Below are positions 50,301-61,100 of a stretch of 64,000 nucleotides of DNA, one piece after another. A program made the position numbers and the translations under genes. A model generated the notes under the pieces. It worked only from the letters and a program-made list of their open reading frames with translations, was not told where the DNA came from and did not search any database. Every line of letters starts with the position of its first letter. Positions within the stretch are counted from its first letter, which is position 1. Origin of the DNA: Apostichopus japonicus (taxonomy: Eukaryota > Echinodermata > Holothuroidea > Aspidochirotida > Stichopodidae); contig NC_092579.1 of NCBI RefSeq assembly GCF_037975245.1, positions 9,419,001-9,483,000 on the forward strand. The letters are read 5' to 3'.

Positions 50301-53300
50301 GCTCGTACAGTGCGCCGAGCCATCGCGCCACTGTATGGACTGAGATATTAGGCGGATTAACTAATACTTACAGCTCCCCGTGTAGGCACTTGCTGTAAAA
50401 GATCGGCAAAAGACGTCATCACCCGGGGTTCGAACCACGGATGCAAAAGAGAGTCTCGATCATCAGCTCGTACAGTGCGCCGAGCCATCGCGCCACTGTA
50501 TGGACTGAGATATTAGGCGGATTAATTAATACTTACAGCTCCCCGTGTAAGCACTCGGCAAAAGACGTCATCACCCGGGGTTCGAACCACGGATGCAAAA
50601 GAGAGTCTCGATCATCAGCTCGTACAGTGCGCCGAGCCATCGCGCCACTGTATGGACTGAGATATTAGGCGGATTAATTAATACTTACAGCTCCCCGTGT
50701 AGGCACTTGCTGTAAAAGATCGGCAAAAGACGTCATCACCCGGGGTTCGAACCACGGATGCAAAAGAGAGTCTCGATCATCAGCTCGTACAGTGCACCGA
50801 GCCATCGCGCCACTGTATGGACTGAGATATTAGGCGGATTAACTAATACTTACAGCTCCCCGTGTAGGCACTCGGCAAAAGACGTCATCACCCGGGGTTC
50901 GAACCACGGATGCAAAAGAGAGTCTCGATCATCAGCTCGTACAGTGCGCCGAGCCATCGCGCCACTGTATGGACTGAGATATTAGGCGAATTAACTAATA
51001 CTTACAGCTCCCCGTGTAGGCACTTGCTGTAAAAGATCGGCAAAAGACGTCATCACCCGGGGTTCGAACCACGGATGCAAAAGAGAGTCTCGATCATCAG
51101 CTCGTACAGTGCGCCGAGCCATCGCGCCACTGTATGGACTGAGATATTAGGCGGATTAATTAATACTTACAGCTCCCCGTGTAGGCACTTGCTGTAAAAG
51201 ATCGGCAAAAGACGTCATCACCCGGGGTTCGAACCACGGATGCAAAAGAGAGTCTCGATCATCAGCTCGTACAGTGCGCCGAGCCATCGAGCCACTGTAT
51301 GGACTGAGATATTAGGTGGATTAACTAATACTTACAGCTCCCCGTGTAGGCATTTGCTGTAAAAGATCGGCAAAAGACGTCATCACCCGGGGTTCGAACC
51401 ACGGATGCAAAAGAGAGTCTCGATCATCAGCTCGTACAGTGCGCCGAGCCATCGCGCCACTGTATGGACTGAGATATTAGGCGGATTAACTAATACTTAC
51501 AGCTCCCCGTGTAGGCACTTGCTGTAAAAGATCGGCAAAAGACGTCATCACCCGGGGTTCGAACCACGGATGCAAAAGAGAGTCTCGATCATCAGCTCGT
51601 ACAGTGCGCCGAGCCATCGCGCCACTGTATGGACTGAGATATTAGGCGGATTAACTAATACTTACAGCTCCCCGTGTAGGCACTTGCTGTAAAAGATCGG
51701 CAAAAGACGTCATCACCCGGGGTTCGAACCACGGATGCAAAAGAGAGTCTCGATCATCAGCTCGTACAGTGCGCCGAGCCATCGCGCCACTGTATGGACT
51801 GAGATATTAGGCGGATTAACTAATACTTACAGCTCCCCGTGTAGGCACTTGCTGTAAAAGATCGGCAAAAGACGTCATCACCCGGGGTTCGAACCACGGA
51901 TGCAAAAGAGAGTCTCGATCATCAGCTCGTACAGTGCGCCGAGCCATCGCGCCACTGTATGGACTGAGATATTAGGCGGATTAACTAATACTTACAGCTC
52001 CCCGTGTAGGCACTTGCTGTAAAAGATCGGCAAAAGACGTCATCACCCGGGGTTCGAACCACGGATGCAAAAGAGAGTCTCGATCATCAGCTCGTACAGT
52101 GCACCGAGCCATCGCGCCACTGTATGGACTGAGATATTAGGCGGATTAACTAATACTTACAGCTCCCCGTGTAGGCACTCGGCAAAAGACGTCATCACCC
52201 GGGGTTCGAACCACGGATGCAAAAGAGAGTCTCGATCATCAGCTCGTACAGTGCGCCGAGCCATCGCGCCACTGTATGGACTGAGATATTAGGCGAATTA
52301 ACTAATACTTACAGCTCCCCGTGTAGGCACTTGCTGTAAAAGATCGGCAAAAGACGTCATCACCCGGGGTTCGAACCACGGATGCAAAAGAGAGTCTCGA
52401 TCATCAGCTCGTACAGTGCGCCGAGCCATCGCGCCACTGTATGGACTGAGATATTAGGCGGATTAATTAATACTTACAGCTCCCCGTGTAGGCACTTGCT
52501 GTAAAAGATCGGCAAAAGACGTCATCACCCGGGGTTCGAACCACGGATGCAAAAGAGAGTCTCGATCATCAGCTCGTACAGTGCGCCGAGCCATCGCGCC
52601 ACTGTATGGACTGAGATATTAGGCGGATTAACTAATACTTACAGCTCCCCGTGTAGGCACTCGGCAAAAGACGTCATCACCCGGGGTTCGAACCACGGAT
52701 GCAAAAGAGAGTCTTGATCATCAGCTCGTACAGTGCGCCGAGCCATCGCGCCACTGTATGGACTGAGATATTAGGCGGATTAACTAATACTTACAGCTCC
52801 CCGTGTAGGCACTTGCTGTAAAAGATCGGCAAAAGACGTCATCACTCGGGGTTCGAACCACGGATGCAAAAGAGAGTCTCGATCATCAGCTCGTACAGTG
52901 CGCCGAGCCATCGCGCCACTGTATGGACTGAGATATTAGGCGGATTAACTAATACTTACAGCTCCCCGTGTAGGCACTTGCTGTAAAAGATCGGCAAAAG
53001 ACGTCATCACCCGGGGTTCGAACCACGGATGCAAAAGAGAGTCTCGATCATCAGCTCGTACAGTGCGCCGAGCCATCGCGCCACTGTATGGACTGAGATA
53101 TTAGGCGGATTAATTAATACTTACAGCTCCCCGTGTAAGCACTCGGCAAAAGACGTCATCACCCGGGGTTCGAACCACGGATGCAAAAGAGAGTCTCGAT
53201 CATCAGCTCGTACAGTGCGCCGAGCCATCGCGCCACTGTATGAACTGAGATATTAGGCGGATTAACTAATACTTACAGCTCCCCGTGTAGGCACTTGCTG

Positions 53301-55150
53301 TAAAAGATCGGCAAAAGACGTCATCACCCGGGGTTCGAACCACGGATGCAAAAGAGAGTCTCGATCATCAGCTCGTACAGTGCGCCGAGCCATCGCGCCA
53401 CTGTATGGACTGAGATATTAGGCGGATTAATTAATACTTACAGCTCCCCGTGTAGGCACTTGCTGTAAAAGATCGGCAAAAGACGTCATCACCCGGGGTT
53501 CGAACCACGGATGCAAAAGAGAGTCTCGATCATCAGCTCGTACAGTGCACCGAGCCATCGCGCCACTGTATGGACTGAGATATTAGGCGGATTAACTAAT
53601 ACTTACAGCTCCCCGTGTAGGCACTCGGCAAAAGACGTCATCACCCGGGGTTCGAACCACGGATGCAAAAGAGAGTCTCGATCATCAGCTCGTACAGTGC
53701 GCCGAGCCATCGCGCCACTGTATGGACTGAGATATTAGGCGAATTAACTAATACTTACAGCTCCCCGTGTAGGCACTTGCTGTAAAAGATCGGCAAAAGA
53801 CGTCATCACCCGGGGTTCGAACCACGGATGCAAAAGAGAGTCTCGATCATCAGCTCGTACAGTGCGCCGAGCCATCGCGCCACTGTATGGACTGAGATAT
53901 TAGGCGGATTAATTAATACTTACAGCTCCCCGTGTAGGCACTTGCTGTAAAAGATCGGCAAAAGACGTCATCACCCGGGGTTCGAACCACGGATGCAAAA
54001 GAGAGTCTCGATCATCAGCTCGTACAGTGCGCCGAGCCATCGAGCCACTGTATGGACTGAGATATTAGGTGGATTAACTAATACTTACAGCTCCCCGTGT
54101 AGGCATTTGCTGTAAAAGATCGGCAAAAGACGTCATCACCCGGGGTTCGAACCACGGATGCAAAAGAGAGTCTCGATCATCAGCTCGTACAGTGCGCCGA
54201 GCCATCGCGCCACTGTATGGACTGAGATATTAGGCGGATTAACTAATACTTACAGCTCCCCGTGTAGGCACTTGCTGTAAAAGATCGGCAAAAGACGTCA
54301 TCACCCGGGGTTCGAACCACGGATGCAAAAGAGAGTCTCGATCATCAGCTCGTACAGTGCGCCGAGCCATCGCGCCACTGTATGGACTGAGATATTAGGC
54401 GGATTAACTAATACTTACAGCTCCCCGTGTAGGCACTTGCTGTAAAAGATCGGCAAAAGACGTCATCACCCGGGGTTCGAACCACGGATGCAAAAGAGAG
54501 TCTCGATCATCAGCTCGTACAGTGCGCCGAGCCATCGCGCCACTGTATGGACTGAGATATTAGGCGGATTAACTAATACTTACAGCTCCCCGTGTAGGCA
54601 CTTGCTGTAAAAGATCGGCAAAAGACGTCATCACCCGGGGTTCGAACCACGGATGCAAAAGAGAGTCTCGATCATCAGCTCGTACAGTGCGCCGAGCCAT
54701 CGCGCCACTGTATGGACTGAGATATTAGGCGGATTAACTAATACTTACAGCTCCCCGTGTAGGCACTTGCTGTAAAAGATCGGCAAAAGACGTCATCACC
54801 CGGGGTTCGAACCACGGATGCAAAAGAGAGTCTCGATCATCAGCTCGTACAGTGCACCGAGCCATCGCGCCACTGTATGGACTGAGATATTAGGCGGATT
54901 AACTAATACTTACAGCTCCCCGTGTAGGCACTCGGCAAAAGACGTCATCACCCGGGGTTCGAACCACGGATGCAAAAGAGAGTCTCGATCATCAGCTCGT
55001 ACAGTGCGCCGAGCCATCGCGCCACTGTATGGACTGAGATATTAGGCGAATTAACTAATACTTACAGCTCCCCGTGTAGGCACTTGCTGTAAAAGATCGG
55101 CAAAAGACGTCATCACCCGGGGTTCGAACCACGGATGCAAAAGAGAGTCT
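47350..55150. repeat. Higher-order repeat of 16-17 monomers, three copies
   Basis: Private variants recur at +2588 and then +2588 or +2753. GGCATTTGCTG lies at 48761, 51349 and 54102; a GTCTTGATC variant near 47371, 50124 and 52712; a TCACTCGGGG variant near 47503, 50256 and 52844. 2588 equals 12 long plus 4 short monomers, and 2753 equals 13 long plus 4 short. The outer limits are approximate. Confidence 0.8.
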
Positions 55151-58100
55151 CGATCATCAGCTCGTACAGTGCGCCGAGCCATCGCGCCACTGTATGGACT
55201 GAGATATTAGGCGGATTAATTAATACTTACAGCTCCCCGTGTAGGCACTTGCTGTAAAAGATCGGCAAAAGACGTCATCACCCGGGGTTCGAACCACGGA
55301 TGCAAAAGAGAGTCTCGATCATCAGCTCGTACAGTGCGCCGAGCCATCGCGCCACTGTATGGACTGAGATATTAGGCGGATTAACTAATACTTACAGCTC
55401 CCCGTGTAGGCACTCGGCAAAAGACGTCATCACCCGGGGTTCGAACCACGGATGCAAAAGAGAGTCTCGATCATCAGCTCGTACAGTGCGCCGAGCCATC
55501 GCGCCACTGTATGGACTGAGATATTAGGCGGATTAATTAATACTTACAGCTCCCCGTGTAGGCACTTGCTGTAAAAGATCGGCAAAAGACGTCATCACCC
55601 GGGGTTCGAACCACGGATGCAAAAGAGAGTCTCGATCATCAGCTCGTACAGTGCGCCGAGCCATCGCGCCACTGTATGGACTGAGATATTAGGCGGATTA
55701 ATTAATACTTACAGCTCCCCGTGTAGGCACTTGCTGTAAAAGATCGGCAAAAGACGTCATCACCCGGGGTTCGAACCACGGATGCAAAAGAGAGTCTCGA
55801 TCATCAGCTCGTACAGTGCGCCGAGCCATCGCGCCACTGTATGGACTGAGATATTAGGCGGATTAACTAATACTTACAGCTCCCCGTGTAGGCACTTGCT
55901 GTAAAAGATCGGCAAAAGACGTCATCACCCGGGGTTCGAACCACGGATGCAAAAGAGAGTCTCGATCATCAGCTCGTACAGTGCGCCGAGCCATCGCGCC
56001 ACTGTATGGACTGAGATATTAGGCGGATTAACTAATACTTACAGCTCCCCGTGTAGGCACTTGCTGTAAAAGATCGGCAAAAGACGTCATCACCCGGGGT
56101 TCGAACCACGGATGCAAAAGAGAGTCTCGATCATCAGCTCGTACAGTGCGCCGAGCCATCGCGCCACTGTATGGACTGAGATATTAGGCGGATTAATTAA
56201 TACTTACAGCTCCCCGTGTAGGCACTTGCTGTAAAAGATCGGCAAAAGACGTCATCACCCGGGGTTCGAACCACGGATGCAAAAGAGAGTCTCGATCATC
56301 AGCTCGTACAGTGCGCCGAGCCATCGCGCCACTGTATGGACTGAGATATTAGGCGGATTAATTAATACTTACAGCTCCCCGTGTAGGCACTTGCTGTAAA
56401 AGATCGGCAAAAGACGTCATCACCCGGGGTTCGAACCACGGATGCAAAAGAGAGTCTCGATCATCAGCTCGTACAGTGCGCCGAGCCATCGCGCCACTGT
56501 ATGGACTGAGATATTAGGCGGATTAACTAATACTTACAGCTCCCCGTGTAGGCACTCGGCAAAAGACGTCATCACCCGGGGTTCGAACCACGGATGCAAA
56601 AGAGAGTCTCGATCATCAGCTCGTACAGTGCGCCGAGCCATCGCGCCACTGCATGGACTGAGATATTAGGCGGATTAACTAATACTTACAGCTCCCCGTG
56701 TAGGCACTTGCTGTAAAAGATCGGCAAAAGACGTCATCACCCGGGGTTCGAACCACGGATGCAAAAGAGAGTCTCGATCATCAGCTCGTACAGTGCGCCG
56801 AGCCATCGCGCCACTGTATGGACTGAGATATTAGGCGGATTAACTAATACTTACAGCTCCCCGTGTAGGCACTTGCTGTAAAAGATCGGCAAAAGACGTC
56901 ATCACCCGGGGTTCGAACCACGGATGCAAAAGAGAGTCTCGATCATCAGCTCGTACAGTGCGCCGAGCCATCGCGCCACTGTATGGACTGAGATATTAGG
57001 CGGATTAATTAATACTTACAGCTCCCCGTGTAGGCACTCGGCAAAAGACGTCATCACCCGGGGTTCGAACCACGGATGCAAAAGAGAGTCTCGATCATCA
57101 GCTCGTACAGTGCGCCGAGCCATCGCGCCACTGTATGGACTGAGATATTAGGCGGATTAACTAATACTTACAGCTCCCCGTGTAGGCACTTGTTGTAAAA
57201 GATCGGCAAAAGACGTCATCACCCGGGGTTCGAACCACGGATGCAAAAGAGACTCTCGATCATCAGCTCGTACAGTGCGCCGAGCCATCGCGCCACTGTA
57301 TGGACTGAGATATTAGGCGGATTAATTAATACTTACAGCTCCCCGTGTAGGCACTTGCTGTAAAAGATCGGCAAAAGACGTCATCACCCGGGGTTCGAAC
57401 CACGGATGCAAAAGAGAGTCTCGATCATCAGCTCGTACAGTGCGCCGAGCCATCGCGCCACTGTATGGACTGAGATATTAGGCGGATTAATTAATACTTA
57501 CAGCTCCCCGTGTAGGCACTTGCTGTAAAAGATCGGCAAAAGACGTCATCACCCGGGGTTCGAACCACGGATGCAAAAGAGAGTCTCGATCATCAGCTCG
57601 TACAGTGCGCCGAGCCATCGCGCCACTGTATGGACTGAGATATTAGGCGGATTAATTAATACTTACAGCTCCCCGTGTAGGCACTTGCTGTAAAAGATCG
57701 GCAAAAGACGTCATCACCCGGGGTTCGAACCACGGATGCAAAAGAGAGTCTCGATCATCAGCTCGTACAGTGCGCCGAGCCATCGCGCCACTGTATGGAC
57801 TGAGATATTAGGCGGATTAATTAATACTTACAGCTCCCCGTGTAGGCACTTGCTGTAGAAGATCGGCAAAAGACGTCATCACCCGGGGTTCGAACCACGG
57901 ATGCAAAAGAGAGTCTCGATCATCAGCTCGTACAGTGCGCCGAGCCATCGCGCCACTGTATGGACTGAGATATTAGGCGGATTAACTAATACTTACAGCT
58001 CCCCGTGTAGGCACTTGCTGTAAAAGATCGGCAAAAGACGTCATCACCCGGGGTTCGAACCACGGATGCAAAAGAGAGTCTCGATCATCAGCTCGTACAG

Positions 58101-61100
58101 TGCGCCGAGCCATCGCGCCACTGTATGGACTGAGATATTAGGCGGATTAACTAATACTTACAGCTCCCCGTGTAGGCACTTTCTGCAAAAGATCGGCAAA
58201 AGACGTCATCACCCGGGGTTCGAACCACGGATGCAAAAGAGAGTCTCCATCATCAGCTCGTACAGTGCGCCGAGCCATCGCGCCACTGTATGGACTGAGA
58301 TATTAGGCGGATTAATTAATACTTACAGCTCCCCGTGTAGGCACTTGCTGTAAAAGATCGGCAAAAGACGTCATCACCCGGGGTTCGAACCACGGATGCA
58401 AAAGAGAGTCTCGATCATCAGCTCGTACAGTGCGCCGAGCCATCGCGCCACTGTATGGACTGAGATATTAGGCGGATTAATTAATACTTACAGCTCCCCG
58501 TGTAGGCACTTGCTGTAAAAGATCGGCAAAAGACGTCATCACCCGGGGTTCGAACCACGGATGCAAAAGAGAGTCTCGAACATCAGCTCGTACAGTGCGC
58601 CGAGCCATCGCGCCACTGTATGGACTGAGATATTAGGCGGATTAATTAATACTTACAGCTCCCCGTGTAGGCACTTGCTGTAAAAGATCGGCAAAAGACG
58701 TCATCACCCGGGGTTCGAACCACGGATGCAAAAGAGACTCTCGATCATCAGCTTGTACAGTGCGCCGAGCCATCGCGCCACTGTATGGACTGAAATATTA
58801 GGCGGATTAATTAATACTTACAGCTCCCCGTGTAGGCACTTGCTGTAAAAGATCGGCAAAAGACGTCATCACCCGGGGTTCGAACCACGGATGCAAAAGA
58901 GAGTCTCGATCATCAGCTCGTACAGTGCGCCGAGCCATCGCGCCACTGTATGGACTGAGATATTAGGCGGATTAATTAATACTTACAGCTCCCCGTGTAG
59001 GCACTTGCTGTAAAAGATCGGCAAAAGACGTCATCACCCGGGGTTCGAACCACGGATGCAAAAGAGACTCTCGATCATCAGCTCGTACAGTGCGCCGAGC
59101 CATCGCGCCACTGTATGGACTGAAATATTAGGCGGATTAATTAATACTTACAGCTCCCCGTGTAGGCACTTGCTGTAAAAGATCGGCAAAAGACGTCATC
59201 ACCCGGGGTTCGAACCACGGATGCAAAAGAGAGTCTCGATCATCAGCTCGTACAGTGCGCCGAGCCATCGCGCCACTGTATGGACTGAGATATTAGGCGG
59301 ATTAATTAATACTTACAGCTCCCCGTGTAGGCACTTGCTGTAAAAGATCGGCAAAAGACGTCATCACCCGGGGTTCGAACCACGGATGCAAAAGAGAGTC
59401 TCGATCATCAGCTCGTACAGTGCGCCGAGCCATCGCGCCACTGTATGGACTGAGATATTAGGCGGATTAACTAATACTTACAGCTCCCCGTGTAGGCACT
59501 TGCTGTAAAAGATCGGCAAAAGACGTCATCACCCGGGGTTCGAACCACGGATGCAAAAGAGAGTCTCGATCATCAGCTCGTACAGTGCGCCGAGCCATCG
59601 CGCCACTGTATGGACTGAGATATTAGGCGGATTAATTAATACTTACAGCTCCCCGTGTAGGCACTTGCTGTAAAAGATCGGCAAAAGACGTCATCACCCG
59701 GGGTTCGAACCACGGATGCAAAAGAGAGTCTCGATCATCAGCTCGTACAGTGCGCCGAGCCATCGCGCCACTGTATGGACTGAGATATTAGGTGGATTAA
59801 CTAATACTTACAGCTCCCCGTGTAGGCACTTGCTGTAAAAGATCGGCAAAAGACGTCATCACCCGGCGTTCGAACCACGGATGCAAAAGAGAGTCTCGAT
59901 CATCAGCTCGTACAGTGCGCCGAGCCATCGCGCCACTGTATGGACTGAGATATTAGGCGGATTAACTAATACTTACAGCTCCCCGTGTAGGCACTTTCTG
60001 TAAAAGATCGGCAAAAGACGTCATCACCCGGGGTTCGAACCACGGATGCAAAAGAGAGTCTCGATCATCAGCTCGTACAGTGCGCCGAGCCATCGCGCCA
60101 CTGTATGGACTGAGATATTAGGCGGATTAATTAATACTTACAGCTCCCCGTGTAGGCACTCGGCAAAAGACGTCATCACCCGGGGTTCGAACCACGGATG
60201 CAAAAGAGAGTCTCGATCATCAGCTCGTACAGTGCGCCGAGCCATCGCGCCACTGTATGGACTGAGATATTAGGCGGATTAATTAATACTTACAGCTCCC
60301 CGTGTAGGCACTTGCTGTAAAAGATCGGCAAAAGACGTCATCACCCGGGGTTCGAACCACGGATGCAAAAGAGAGTCTCGATCATCAGCTCGTACAGTGC
60401 GCCGAGCCATCGCGCCACTGTATGGACTGAGATATTAGGCGGATTAATTAATACTTACAGCTCCCCGTGTAGGCACTTGCTGTAAAAGATCGGCAAAAGA
60501 CGTCATCACCCGGGGTTCGAACCACGGATGCAAAAGAGAGTCTCGATCATCAGCTCGTACAGTGCGCCGAGCCATCGCGCCACTGTATGGACTGAGATAT
60601 TAGGCGGATTAACTAATACTTACAGCTCCCCGTGTAGGCACTCGGCAAAAGACGTCATCACCCGGGGTTCGAACCACGGATGCAAAAGAGAGTCTCGATC
60701 ATCAGCTCGTACAGTGCGCCGAGCCATCGCGCCACTGTATGGACTGAGATATTAGGCGGATTAACTAATACTTACAGCTCCCCGTGTAGGCACTTGCTGT
60801 AAAAGATCGGCAAAAGACGTCATCACCCGGGGTTCGAACCACGGATGCAAAAGAGAGTCTCGATCATCAGCTCGTACAGTGCGCCGAGACATCGCGCCAC
60901 TGTATGGACTGAGATATTAGGCGGATTAATTAATACTTACAGCTCCCCGTGTAGGCACTTGCTGTAAAAGATCGGCAAAAGACGTCATCACCCGGGGTTC
61001 GAACCACGGATGCAAAAGAGAGTCTCGATCATCAGCTCGTACAGTGCGCCGAGCCATCGCGCCACTGTATGGACTGAGATATTAGGCGGATTAACTAATA

